The notes under the pieces were generated by a model, which was not told the DNA's origin, did no database searches, and saw nothing but the letters and a program-made list of their open reading frames with translations. Shown here piece after piece: positions 28,072 to 38,600 of a DNA stretch of 64,000 bases. A program made the translations under genes and the position numbers. The stretch is from NCBI GenBank assembly GCA_018266055.1, contig JAFDYT010000005.1, forward strand, positions 248,001-312,000, given 5' to 3'. The stretch comes from Bacteroidota bacterium. GTDB taxonomy: Bacteria; Bacteroidota; Bacteroidia; Cytophagales; Cyclobacteriaceae. The first letter of the stretch is position 1, and the number at the start of each line of letters is the position of its first letter.

Positions 28072-30153
28072 TCACGTGTGCTGGTGTTGGATCACTTTTA
28101 CAGGAACGCGCACCACAAATTCACTTCCATTTCCTTTTGAACTGTGAAGGATTATTTCTCCCTTAAGTCGGTCTACCAATGTTTTTACAATCGCAAGACC
28201 AAGACCATTCGAACTTTCTCCTCCTGTTGGTCGGGCACTTAACTTTTTGAAACGCTGATAAAGCAACATCTTGTCGGTATCCGAAAAGCCAGGACCATTA
28301 TCTTTTACCGACAGCTCCAAAATATTTTCGGCAAGCCGTGTACTTACTTCAACTATTGAGCCACGCGAGGAAAACTTAAGTGCATTTGAAACAAGGTTAT
28401 CAAGAATTCGACCGATATAACTTGGGTTGCTCTCTATTGTTTCAAAAATCGGATTAATTACTTTGAGTGTTATCCCTTTATTCGTTGCAGCAAATTGAAA
28501 AAGAGACATGCGTTCCTCTATTAGTGGAGCCGGTGCGAATGTCGAGTACTCAATACCTTGTTGGTTCGTGTCCAGCGCGCTGACGTCAAGTAGATCGACA
28601 ATTAAATTCAAATTTGATTGCGTCACTTCTCTGATCATCCGCAAGTAGTCGCGGTGCACCGGCTGAAGTTGCCCTTCCATGTTCATAAGATTGATGAGGC
28701 CGAGTATGCTGGTCAGTGGCGATTTTAAATCGTGAGCTACAATACTCATGATCACATCTTTTTCGTGGTTCAGATCTGCGAGGCTCTGATTTTGTGATGA
28801 GAGTTCTATATTTCGTTTTTCGATTTGCTGTCGCTGCAGATCGATAAACATGTTCTGTGCTTTCAATTTCAGATTATTACGTCGGCCCTTCCTATTGAAA
28901 TACCACGAGACTGCACCGACGATTAACATTAAAAGGAGGATGAAGAATAATAAAATGTTTTGAGCCTGCTGTTTGGCAATCACGATCGACTGATTTGCTT
29001 TAGACAGTTTTAGCAGTTCGTTTTCCTTTTCCTTTTTTTCAATTTCCAATTGAAACTGAAGTCGCTCTACCTGACGCGTAAGGTCAAGGTCTTTGATGGA
29101 GTCATTCAGAATCAGGTATTGATTCATGTACGTCACGGCTTCGTGCTTATTTTTTTGAGCTTCAGAAAGTCTCCATAGCTGTTTGTAAGCATTCATCTGT
29201 CCGTGTAAATCACGAATCTCAAAAGCAATTTTTAAGGATGATTTCAGTAAGTCTTCCGCTTCTTTGTATTTTCCACGTTGCACCTTTAGTGTCCCAAGTA
29301 TCAACTGGGCTTCTGCCAGTAGCCTTTTGTATTGTACTTTCACAATTACCCTGGTGCCGGCTTCCGCTATCCTTTCAGCTTCTTCTACTCTTCCTTGTTC
29401 GATATAATTTTTAGCTTGAAGAATTTTTATTTCCGATAGATTAATTTCATCGTGTATCAGTTGACCCACCGAGTCAGCACTCACCAGCGCGCGAATCGAC
29501 TTATCGTATTCTTTCTTTTCGTAGAAGAGTTTACTTAGCAGAATCAAACTGGACATGATGTCGCGTTTGTTTTTCAGTTCCAGTCGGAGGAGATACGCCT
29601 CCATAAACCGATTTTCTGATTGGGTAAAATCCTTTTGCGAGAGTTGAAGGTTTCCTAAACTTTGAAGTGTGTAAGCCAACCCCGACTTGTCGTGGAGTTT
29701 TTTAAAGATGCCGTAGGATTTGATATAATAGTCATAGGCCTTGGCCATGAGCCCCTGATTGAATAGCAATATGCCAAGATTGTTGTTGCTATAAGCTAGT
29801 TGCAAAGAGTCATTCTGCTGTAGACTTACATTGAGTGCTTCATTATAGTACTCGTATGCTTTGAGAGGATTACCCTTGTAATTGTACGCTACACCAATGT
29901 AATTCAGGGCTTTTGCCTGGCCGATGGGAAGGGCGAGGTCAGCGGCAAGGGAGTGCGCTTGCTGAGCAAAAAGAATTGTGCTGTCAGGGTAGGCAAACCG
30001 ATATTCCCACGCCAGGTCTATTAAAAGAGCAAATCTGTTTTCGCCAGAAAGGTGAGCAAGTTTTTTTCGTAGACTATCGATTTTTTGCAAATTCTGACCC
30101 ATGCCCAGCAGGGGCAATGCGATCAAAACAAGGCATCCGACAACTTTGGCCAT
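28072..30153 (-). CDS. TPR-containing sensor histidine kinase
   Basis: 693 residues. Signal peptide MAKVVGCLVLIALPLLGMGQ, then about 330 residues of tetratricopeptide repeats in the periplasm (helix pairs such as AKALNYIGVAYNYKGNPLKA and AYTLQSLGNLQLSQKDFTQS), a coiled coil, one membrane span at about 399-420 (LLFFILLLMLIVGAVSWYF), a second coiled coil, then the kinase core. H-box with phospho-His H474 in SIVAHDLKSPL, N-box LDNLVSNALKFS, G1 VKDNGPGFSD and G2 SNGLGLAIVKTL. No receiver domain and no adjacent response regulator, so it is an orphan. Signal sensed is unknown. Confidence 0.9.
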   Translation of the reverse strand: MAKVVGCLVLIALPLLGMGQNLQKIDSLRKKLAHLSGENRFALLIDLAWEYRFAYPDSTILFAQQAHSLAADLALPIGQAKALNYIGVAYNYKGNPLKAYEYYNEALNVSLQQNDSLQLAYSNNNLGILLFNQGLMAKAYDYYIKSYGIFKKLHDKSGLAYTLQSLGNLQLSQKDFTQSENRFMEAYLLRLELKNKRDIMSSLILLSKLFYEKKEYDKSIRALVSADSVGQLIHDEINLSEIKILQAKNYIEQGRVEEAERIAEAGTRVIVKVQYKRLLAEAQLILGTLKVQRGKYKEAEDLLKSSLKIAFEIRDLHGQMNAYKQLWRLSEAQKNKHEAVTYMNQYLILNDSIKDLDLTRQVERLQFQLEIEKKEKENELLKLSKANQSIVIAKQQAQNILLFFILLLMLIVGAVSWYFNRKGRRNNLKLKAQNMFIDLQRQQIEKRNIELSSQNQSLADLNHEKDVIMSIVAHDLKSPLTSILGLINLMNMEGQLQPVHRDYLRMIREVTQSNLNLIVDLLDVSALDTNQQGIEYSTFAPAPLIEERMSLFQFAATNKGITLKVINPIFETIESNPSYIGRILDNLVSNALKFSSRGSIVEVSTRLAENILELSVKDNGPGFSDTDKMLLYQRFKKLSARPTGGESSNGLGLAIVKTLVDRLKGEIILHSSKGNGSEFVVRVPVKVIQHQHT

Positions 30154-30234
30154 TCGGCTATAAAGTTACCGTTTACAACGGAAGTAGAAAATATACCTTC
30201 CTATTTTAGGTGAATGGGAAAACCTGACAAAGAA

Positions 30235-31461
30235 TCAGTTTTCTTCCAAAAAGTTCATATCGCGTGAAAAAGTCTCATCAATTAATCGGATGGCGATCAG
30301 CGCAATCAGAAAGGTGAGAATCCCGACGAAAAGCGCCCCTTGTATTACGCCTACTTCGCCGCGCAGATACTTGAATAACAGAGTAAGGGGAACTACCGTT
30401 CCGCGGATGAAGTTGGGTACCGTATTGGCAACGGTGGAGCGCAGGTTGGTGCCAAACTGCTCGGCAGCAATGGTAACGAATAAGGCCCAATAGCCAGTGC
30501 CCACTCCAAGCAGAAAGCAGTTGAAATAAAACCAATCGGGAGTAATTGAATCGGAGTACAAGTACACGACCACAAAGAGGAAAGTGATCAGTACGTACAA
30601 CAGCACAATTTTTTTTCGGGAGCGGAACAACTGGCTGAACAGCCCGCTTGAAAGATCGCCTACGGCTAAGCCGATGTAACTCCACATTACGGCATCACCA
30701 GATGAAACCTTACCCGACACATGAAGTACCGACGCAATTTCAGGAGCGGCGAAAATTAATATTCCGATCACATACCAGATTGGTGTGCCAATAAAGATAC
30801 ACCCCAGGAAGCGAAGCAACCTTTCCCTTTTGGTGAAGAGCATAAAAAAATTGCCTCGCTGAATATGCTGCTCTTTGATTTTTAAAAACACACCGGATTC
30901 AAAAACTCGAACACGTGCGATCAGAAGCATTAACCCCAAGCCGCCTCCTATAAAAAATGCGGTACGCCAGTCGGACAATCGTACCACAAAGTTGGCAACA
31001 ACCGCTCCCAACAAACCTACAGTGGCCACCAGTGTGGTGCCATACCCTCGCAATCGTGTTGGCAGGGATTCGGATACTAAAGTAATGCCCGCGCCAAGTT
31101 CGCCGGCCAGTCCGATGCCTGCAATGAAACGAAGTACGGCATATTGTCCGGTTGTGGTAACAAATCCGTTAGCGATGTTGGATAAAGAATATAATAAGAT
31201 AGAGCCGAATAAAACCGAAAGCCGGCCACGCTTGTCGCCCATGATTCCCCAGATTATTCCGCCTAGCAGCAGACCAATCATTTGCACTTGCAGCAGAAAT
31301 TCACCTTCGGTAAGCAAACCACTTTCGGTCACACCAAGTGAAGTAAGGCTTGGCCGCCGCACGATGCTGAAGAGCAGCAGATCATAAATGTCAACGAAGT
31401 AACCGAGCGCTGCAACAATTACAGGTACGCTGAAGAGAGGTTTTAGGCTTTTATCTTCCAT
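30235..31461 (-). CDS. MFS transporter
   Basis: 408 residues with about 12 membrane spans. The MFS signature between spans 2 and 3 is visible as GIIWGIMGDKRGRLSVL, and span 1 carries GYFVDIYDLLLFSIV with charged residues like sugar/organic acid symporters of the metabolite:H+ group. Divergent from a second MFS gene with 124 bases between starts. The substrate cannot be assigned from sequence. Confidence 0.88.
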   Translation of the reverse strand: MEDKSLKPLFSVPVIVAALGYFVDIYDLLLFSIVRRPSLTSLGVTESGLLTEGEFLLQVQMIGLLLGGIIWGIMGDKRGRLSVLFGSILLYSLSNIANGFVTTTGQYAVLRFIAGIGLAGELGAGITLVSESLPTRLRGYGTTLVATVGLLGAVVANFVVRLSDWRTAFFIGGGLGLMLLIARVRVFESGVFLKIKEQHIQRGNFFMLFTKRERLLRFLGCIFIGTPIWYVIGILIFAAPEIASVLHVSGKVSSGDAVMWSYIGLAVGDLSSGLFSQLFRSRKKIVLLYVLITFLFVVVYLYSDSITPDWFYFNCFLLGVGTGYWALFVTIAAEQFGTNLRSTVANTVPNFIRGTVVPLTLLFKYLRGEVGVIQGALFVGILTFLIALIAIRLIDETFSRDMNFLEEN

Positions 31462-31585
31462 TCTAATTTTGCTTGAAAGTAATTTGAGTTTGCTCGAAAT
31501 GCAATTAATGATAGCTTTGAAATTACATAATCCAAGAATAATTCAAGCTTCTTTTTGTAAGATTGGTTTATTTAATCGCCCATTC

Positions 31586-32824
31586 ATGAATGAGAATCCG
31601 ATCGTACCAGTTGCTGTCCCGGATAGAATAACGTCCAGTTTGTGGACTACCTATGCTATCTGCTTTCTTAGCACGGCACTTGGTGGAGCAGTTTCTGTTT
31701 TGATGTCCGTGTACCTGCCTACTGTGGTGAGGGATCTTCTGGGTAAGTCTGATCCGGATTTACTCGTTCAGGTTAGTTCGTACATCAACGCTACATTTCT
31801 TATCGGCTGGACGATCGGTGGCGTGGTGTGGGGCGTGATCGGTGATCGCATTGGCCGAGCGCGTGCGGTAGCGTTGGCATTTGCTATGTTCGGTTTGTTT
31901 ACCGTGCTTATTGCGTTTGCTCCATCGTGGGGCTACGTTATAGCTTGCCGATTTTTTGCGGGCTTCGGCGTGGGTGGTGTGCTTGTAGTGACCGTCACCT
32001 TGTTGCTTGAAATCTGGCCACTCAAAACTCGCGCCATTATCATTGGCATTATTAGCGTCGCTTTTCCGATTGGAATTTTTTCTGCAGGTACCATCAATTA
32101 TTTCATCGCCGGATGGCGCGAAGGATTTATGGCCGGCGTGGTACCACTCGTGGTGGGCTTACTTTCATTGCCGCTTTTGCAAGAGTCGGAACGATGGAAA
32201 CAGGATCGTCTCCGTCCACAAGAAAAAAATGACGGGGTTCACCTTACAACGTATTCGAAACAATTGATCATGGGCTCGGTGATTTTCGGCACCATGCTCA
32301 TCGGCCTTTGGGCAGTGTTTTCATGGGTGCCAACATGGGTGCAAAGCATGCTGCCGGATGGCGGTGGACAAAAAGAAAGAGGGATGAGCATGATGATACT
32401 CGGCGGTGGGGCACTACTGGGAGGCGTAGTGTCGGGGTGGACAATTAACTTCCTTGGTTTTCGAAAGGCCATGCTCCTATGTTTTGGCGGATGCTTTGCA
32501 CTTTCGTTTGTGCTCTTCAAACTCAATACCACATTCACTACCATCGCCATGGTGGAGATGAGCTTACTCGCCATATTTTTTGGGATCAGTCAAGGAGTGT
32601 TGTCGGGATATTTGCCTCAGCTTTTCCCAGTTAAGGTTAGGGCCACGGCCACCGGTCTGTGTTTTAATGTGGGGCGGATATTCACTTCGGCAGCAGTCTT
32701 CTTTGTAGGCTCGTGGGTGACGGCACTTGGCGGTTATGGTCACTCTATCTTTTTCTTTTCATGGGTTTTTGTAATCGGGCTGGCAGCCGTTTTCTTTACA
32801 AAAAAAGAACAAACACTCTATTGA
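31586..32824 (+). CDS. MFS transporter
   Basis: 412 residues from the ATG at 31586 (MNENPIVPVAVPDRITSSLW); the frame is open to 31469, but the extra residues look unlike a membrane protein start. About 12 spans, with the loop signature GVVWGVIGDRIGRARAV and a central GGGALLGGVVSGWTINFLG repeat. Only 10 bases separate it from the GH3 glycosidase gene, so co-transcription and a link to sugar uptake are likely but unproven. It is not a close copy of the divergent MFS gene. Confidence 0.87.
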   Translation: MNENPIVPVAVPDRITSSLWTTYAICFLSTALGGAVSVLMSVYLPTVVRDLLGKSDPDLLVQVSSYINATFLIGWTIGGVVWGVIGDRIGRARAVALAFAMFGLFTVLIAFAPSWGYVIACRFFAGFGVGGVLVVTVTLLLEIWPLKTRAIIIGIISVAFPIGIFSAGTINYFIAGWREGFMAGVVPLVVGLLSLPLLQESERWKQDRLRPQEKNDGVHLTTYSKQLIMGSVIFGTMLIGLWAVFSWVPTWVQSMLPDGGGQKERGMSMMILGGGALLGGVVSGWTINFLGFRKAMLLCFGGCFALSFVLFKLNTTFTTIAMVEMSLLAIFFGISQGVLSGYLPQLFPVKVRATATGLCFNVGRIFTSAAVFFVGSWVTALGGYGHSIFFFSWVFVIGLAAVFFTKKEQTLY

Positions 32825-32834
32825 TTTTTTCTAC

Positions 32835-35513
32835 ATGAGAATAATTACAAAAGGAATTCTTGCGGCGTGCCTGATGCATTTTTTTCAACAGGTCAATGCT
32901 CAATCAATACCACTTTATAAAAACCCGAAGCGAAGTGTAGATGAGCGAGTGAAAGACTTGCTCGGCCGGATGACGAAAGAAGAAAAATTCTGGCAGCTCT
33001 TCATGATTCCGGGTGACCTTAGTGACGGAAAAGAAAAATACAAGAATGGCATTTTTGGATTTCAGGTAAGTGCAAAAGGCAATACCGACGCTGCCGGTCA
33101 GGTGCTTAACTACAGCGCCGCCTCTGATGCTGCGCAAACCGCAAGACTTATCAATTCTATTCAAAAATATTTTGTGGAAGAAACCCGGTTGGGGATTCCG
33201 ATCATCGCTTTTGATGAAACACTTCATGGCCTGGTGCGCGATGGAGCGACATCATTTCCTCAGGCGATTGGGCTAGCGGCTTCGTGGGATCCGGCATTAA
33301 TGAGTAAGGTTTCATCCGCCATCGCGATGGAAACTAAAAGCCGTGGTATTCGGCAAGTGTTGTCGCCGGTGGTGAATATCGCCAGTGACGTTCGCTGGGG
33401 CCGAGTAGAAGAAACGTATGGTGAAGATCCTTTTCTGTCTTCTGAAATGGGAGTAGCCTTCGTTTCCTCATTCGAGAAAAGAGGAATCGTAACAACACCG
33501 AAGCATTTCCTGGCCAACAGTGGCGATGGCGGTCGCGACAGTTATCCGATAGACTACAATGAGCGACTGCTGGAAGAAATTTATCTTCCCCCATTCAATG
33601 CATGTTTTAAAAAAGGCGGCAGCCGTAGCGTGATGACGTCGTACAACTCGTTGAACGGAAGCCCGAGCACGGCCAACTTTTGGTTGCTCAATGAGAAGTT
33701 GAAAAAGCAAATGAAGTTTGGAGGATTTGTTATTTCCGACGCCTCGGCTGTAGGAGGTGCAACGGTCTTGCACGATACGGCAAAGGATTACCCGGAGTCG
33801 TCGGCAAACGCAATCAACAATGGGCTTGACGTAATTTTTCAAACAGCGTATGAACATCATCAACTTTTTATTCCTCCCTTTTTAGATGGAAGGATAAAAT
33901 CCGAAACGATCGACGAAGCCGTAGCGCGTGTGTTGAAAGTAAAATTTGAGTTGGGTCTTTTTGAAAATCCTTATGTCGATGAGGCGGCAGTAACCCAGGC
34001 GAAAGGTATTGCCGACAACAAACAACTTGCGAAAGAAGCGGCGTTGAAATCGATGGTGTTGTTGAAGAATGAAAAGGCCGTGCTTCCATTTTCAAAAAAT
34101 ATAAAATCGATAGCCGTGATCGGAGCTGACGCCGTTGAGGCAAGGTTGGGTGGTTACAGTGGCCGCGGGAACAATAAGGTAAATATTGTGGATGGAATAA
34201 AATCGAAAGTTGGCCGAACGGTAAATGTAACGTTTGCCGAAGGTTGTGGTCGTACCTCGCCCGAATGGGTGGTGGTTCCTTCGTCAAGCTTATTTCATGC
34301 TACCCAGGAAAATAAAATTGAACAGGGTTTGCTCGGTGAATATTTCAATAATATTCAACTGAGCGGATCGCCGGTGCTTTCCCGGGTGGACAAAGAAGTA
34401 AATTTTGGCTGGACGTTATATTCTCCCGATCCTAAAATCAATTATGATTTTTATTCTGTTCGCTGGAGCGGAAAAATAAAATCACCCGTGACAGGAAAAA
34501 TTAAAATTGGAATTGAAGGCAATGATGGATACCGACTTTACCTTAATAATAAATTGGTTCTCGACAATTGGAAAAGCCAAACCTTCACCACGCGACTTGC
34601 TGAAGTTGATTTTGAAAAAGACGCGACGTATGATATCCGTATCGAATTTTTTGAATCGCAAGGTTATGCCCGTTTCAAATTGGTTTGGAATGCCGGCGTG
34701 GCGAATGATTGGCAAAAGAAGATTAGCGACGCTGTGGCTGTTGCCAGAAATTCTGAAGTGGCCGTTGTAGTCGCCGGCATTGAAGAAGGTGAGTCGCAAG
34801 ACCGCGCTTATCTTTCGCTGCCGGGTCATCAGGAAGAACTGATCAATGCAGTAGCTGCAACGGGCACACCTACGGCTGTCGTGCTGATCGGCGGAAGTGC
34901 CATCACCATGACGAAGTGGATCGATCAGGTTCCTGCGGTGATCGACGCATGGTACCCGGGTGAAGAAGGCGGGCACGCTGTCGCGGATGTGTTGTTCGGC
35001 GACTTTAATCCTGCCGGACGTTTGCCAATTACTTTCCCTGTGTTCGAGGGCCAGCTGCCTTTAGTGTACAATCACAAGCCTACCGGCCGAACTGACGATT
35101 ACGCCAACCTCAACGGGCAACCGCTTTTCCCGTTTGGTTTTGGGTTAAGTTACTCCACATTTCAATACAGCAATCTACGCTTCGATAAAAAGAAATTTTC
35201 AAAATCAGATTCAACGAAAGTCTACTGCACAGTAAAAAATGCAAGTGTCCGCGAAGGCGACGAAGTAGTGCAGCTTTATATTCGCGATTTGTTTTCCTCG
35301 GTCGCGCAGCCAGTGAAATCATTGAAAGGTTTTCAGCGATTACATTTGAAAGCCGGCGAAGAGAAAGAAATTTCGTTTTGGATCACACCGGAAAAATTAC
35401 AACTCCTTGACACCAACATGAAATGGATTGTAGAGCCGGGAGAATTCAGAATCATGATCGGAAGCTCATCCAAAGATATTCGGTTGAGGGAAGTAATCAC
35501 TGTAGTGGACTAG
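32835..35513 (+). CDS. Glycoside hydrolase family 3 with PA14 insert
   Basis: 892 residues, exported by the signal peptide MRIITKGILAACLMHFFQQVNAQ. GH3 N-terminal barrel: FDETLHGLVRDGATSFPQAI, TPKHFLANS (K223, H224) and the nucleophile D302 in GGFVISDASAV. The second alpha/beta domain (KSMVLLKNEKAVLPFS onward) is interrupted by a PA14 carbohydrate-binding domain at about residues 498-620 (LLGEYFNNIQLSGSP), then resumes (AVVVAGIEEGESQDR, WYPGEEGGHAVADVLFG). A fibronectin III-like domain closes the protein. GH3-PA14 enzymes are beta-glucosidases or related exo-glycosidases; the exact sugar is unknown. Follows an MFS gene by 10 bases. Confidence 0.93.
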   Translation: MRIITKGILAACLMHFFQQVNAQSIPLYKNPKRSVDERVKDLLGRMTKEEKFWQLFMIPGDLSDGKEKYKNGIFGFQVSAKGNTDAAGQVLNYSAASDAAQTARLINSIQKYFVEETRLGIPIIAFDETLHGLVRDGATSFPQAIGLAASWDPALMSKVSSAIAMETKSRGIRQVLSPVVNIASDVRWGRVEETYGEDPFLSSEMGVAFVSSFEKRGIVTTPKHFLANSGDGGRDSYPIDYNERLLEEIYLPPFNACFKKGGSRSVMTSYNSLNGSPSTANFWLLNEKLKKQMKFGGFVISDASAVGGATVLHDTAKDYPESSANAINNGLDVIFQTAYEHHQLFIPPFLDGRIKSETIDEAVARVLKVKFELGLFENPYVDEAAVTQAKGIADNKQLAKEAALKSMVLLKNEKAVLPFSKNIKSIAVIGADAVEARLGGYSGRGNNKVNIVDGIKSKVGRTVNVTFAEGCGRTSPEWVVVPSSSLFHATQENKIEQGLLGEYFNNIQLSGSPVLSRVDKEVNFGWTLYSPDPKINYDFYSVRWSGKIKSPVTGKIKIGIEGNDGYRLYLNNKLVLDNWKSQTFTTRLAEVDFEKDATYDIRIEFFESQGYARFKLVWNAGVANDWQKKISDAVAVARNSEVAVVVAGIEEGESQDRAYLSLPGHQEELINAVAATGTPTAVVLIGGSAITMTKWIDQVPAVIDAWYPGEEGGHAVADVLFGDFNPAGRLPITFPVFEGQLPLVYNHKPTGRTDDYANLNGQPLFPFGFGLSYSTFQYSNLRFDKKKFSKSDSTKVYCTVKNASVREGDEVVQLYIRDLFSSVAQPVKSLKGFQRLHLKAGEEKEISFWITPEKLQLLDTNMKWIVEPGEFRIMIGSSSKDIRLREVITVVD

Positions 35514-35534
35514 GTGATGCGCCATTCATAAAAT

Positions 35535-35560
35535 AAAGCCATCATTCTTCGGGCTTTTTT
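35535..35560 (+). terminator. Probable intrinsic terminator after the GH3 gene
   Basis: AAAGCC-N11-GGCTTT forms a 6-bp stem running into TTTTTT, 22 bases after the GH3 stop codon. Confidence 0.6.
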
Positions 35561-35601
35561 GCTAAAATCGTTCTTAATTACGATTCATAAATTCACCGAA
35601 G

Positions 35602-38600
35602 ATGAAAAAAGTATTTTTAGTCTTAATCTGTTTCTGTACTTGGCATGCGTTTGCACAAAAGAAGGTAACGGCCTCGAAGAGCACGGTCTCGTATGACGAG
35701 AAATTATATAATGCCCTGGAGTGGCGCGGCATCGGCCCCTATCGCGGTGGGCGTTCGGCTGCAGTGACAGGAGTTCCTGGCAAACCTAACTTGTTTTACT
35801 TTGGCTCTGTGGGAGGTGGCGTCTGGAAAACAACTGACGCTGGCAATACATGGTCAAATATTTCGGATGGATTTTTCGGTGGATCAATTGGCTCGGTCGC
35901 AGTGAGCGATTGGGACAACAATGTGATTTATGTGGGACAAGGGGAAGCCACCGTGCGCGGCAATGTGTCATTTGGGCATGGCATCTGGAAAACGACAGAC
36001 GCTGGAAAGACTTGGGCATTTACCGGGTTGAAAAACTCGAATCATATTCCGCGCATTCGCATTCATCCCAAAAACCCTGACCTGGTTTACGCAGCCGTGC
36101 TCGGCGATCTTTTTAAATCCTCAGAAGAGCGCGGCGTATATCGCTCAGACGACGGTGGAAAAAACTGGAAGCGCATTTTGTTTGCGAATGCGGATGCCGG
36201 CGCTGTCGATCTCTGCATGGATCCGAATAATCCGCGAATTCTTTTTGCATCGACCTGGCGCATTCGTCGCACTCCCTATAGCCTGGAGAGCGGCGGCGAC
36301 GGATCGGCGCTTTGGAAAAGTACCGATGGTGGCGATACGTGGAAAAATATTTCTGCTAATGAAGGAATGCCTAAAGGAATATGGGGAATCGTGGGTGTTT
36401 CGGTGTCACCAGTGAATTCAAATAAGGTGTATGCCATTATTGAAAATGATAACGGCGGTGTCTATCGCTCGGACGATGGAGGAACGACCTGGAAAAAAAT
36501 GAACGACGACCGCAACTTGCGGCAGCGTGCTTGGTACTACTCAAAAATTTATGCTGACACCAAAGACGAAGACATCGTGTATGTGATGAACGTATCGTAT
36601 CACAAATCAAAAGATGGAGGCAAGACTTTTAAAGCGATGAATGCCAATCATGGCGACCATCACGATTTGTGGATCGCCCCCGAAGACAATCAGCGCATGA
36701 TCATCGGCGATGACGGCGGCGGCCAGGTTTCGTTTGATGCCGGCGAAAACTGGAGTACTTATAACAATCAACCGACTGCACAATACTACCGTGTTATCAC
36801 AGATAATCATTTTCCATATCGGATTTATGGAGCGCAACAGGATAACTCCACGCAGCGCGTACTCCATCGCACAGACGGCTATTCTATCGGCGACCATGAC
36901 TGGGAATCTACTGCTGGCGGCGAGAGTGGACACATTGCCATCGATCCTACGGATGAAGATGTGGTGTACGGCGGAAGTTATGACGGGTATCTTGAGCGGA
37001 GAAATCATCGCACGGGCGAGTCGCGTAGCGTGAATGCGTGGCCAGACAACCCGATGGGCTCAGGTGCCGAAGGCGCGAAGTACCGCTTTCAATGGAACTT
37101 CCCGATTTTCTTTTCGCCGCATAATCCGAAAAAATTATATGCCGCATCACAGCACTTGCACGTGAGCTACAATGCCGGCGAAAGCTGGGAGTTGATCAGT
37201 CCTGATCTAACGCGCAACGATCCTACGAAGCTTGGACCTTCCGGCGGACCAATTACTAAAGACAACACAGCGGTGGAATATTACTGTTCTATTTTCGCTG
37301 TCGCGGAATCGCCTTACGAGAAGGACGTAATCATTGCCGGCTCTGACGACGGACTGCTGTACATTACAAAAGACGGGGGCAAGAACTGGGAGAAGATTAC
37401 ACCGAAAGGAATGCCTGAATGGATGATGTTCAATAGCGTGGAATTTGATCCTTTTGTAAAAGGCGGCGCATACATTGCTGGCACACGCTACAAATCGGGC
37501 GACTACCAGCCTTACCTTTATAAGACGAAAGATTATGGGAAGACCTGGACGAAAATTACCGACGGTATCGACGCCTCGCACTTCACACGCGTAGTGCGCG
37601 CTGACCCCAAGCGAGCTGGCTTGTTGTATGCAGGCACAGAGTTTGGCATGTACATTTCTTTTGATGACGGCGCAAGCTGGAAACCGTTTCAACTTAATCT
37701 GCCTATCGTGCCGATCACCGATCTTACCTTGAAAAATGATAACCTGATCGCCGCCACACAGGGGAGAAGTTTTTGGTTGATTGATGATCTGACTCCACTT
37801 CATCAACTTAACGATGCTGTGGCCAAAAGTGATGTGCATTTGTTCAAGCCAATGCCTAGCTATCGCATGAATGGTGGCCAAGGCAGACAAGAATCAAAGA
37901 CGGAAGGAAAGAATCATCCGAATGGTGTGATGATTCATTATTACCTGCGTGATACGACCAAGACAAAAGCCACCTTGGAGATCCTCGAAACCAACGGAAC
38001 GTTGATTAAAAAATTCTCCACAAAGCCTGACAAAAAGCTCAAAGAAGAAGAGCTGAAAATAAAAGTCGGCATGAACCGTCATATTTGGAACATGCGCTAT
38101 GCCGATGCAGAAGGCTTTGATGGGCTCATTATGTGGAGCGCTTCGCTGGCAGGGCCAAAGGCCGTACCAGGAATGTACAAAGCGAGGCTTACGGTCAACG
38201 ACCAAGTTCAGGAAACAGAGTTTGAAATTTTAAAAGATCCACGCACTTCAGGCTCGATTGCCGACATCAAAGCGCAGTTTGACTTTGCGATAGCAGTTCG
38301 CGACAAACTTAACGAAACGCACAAGGCAATTAAAAACATTCGCACAGTGCGTGACCAGGTTAATCGCGTAACTGATCCGATGAAAGACAAGAAGGAATTG
38401 AAAGATGTGGTAGACATGGGCAAATCGATCACCGACGACATGAAAAAAATCGAAGAGTCGCTGTACCAAACAAAAAATCGTAGTGGACAGGATCCTCTCA
38501 ATTTCCCTATTCGGTTGAATAATAAATTGGGAGCGTTGGCAGGCGAAGTAGACGGTAGCGATTATCACCCGACTGAGCAAGTGAAGATGGTTTACAAGGA

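Noticed and set aside
30219-30242. AAAACCTGA/TCAGTTTT hairpin at the end of the reverse MFS gene
   Set aside because: The stem is AT-rich with a bulge and includes the stop codon, and no T-run follows in the direction of transcription.
37207-37890. A 227-codon open frame antisense to the sortilin-like gene
   Set aside because: It lies wholly within the coding region of a clear exported propeller protein, and its translation has no domain, signal or codon pattern of its own.
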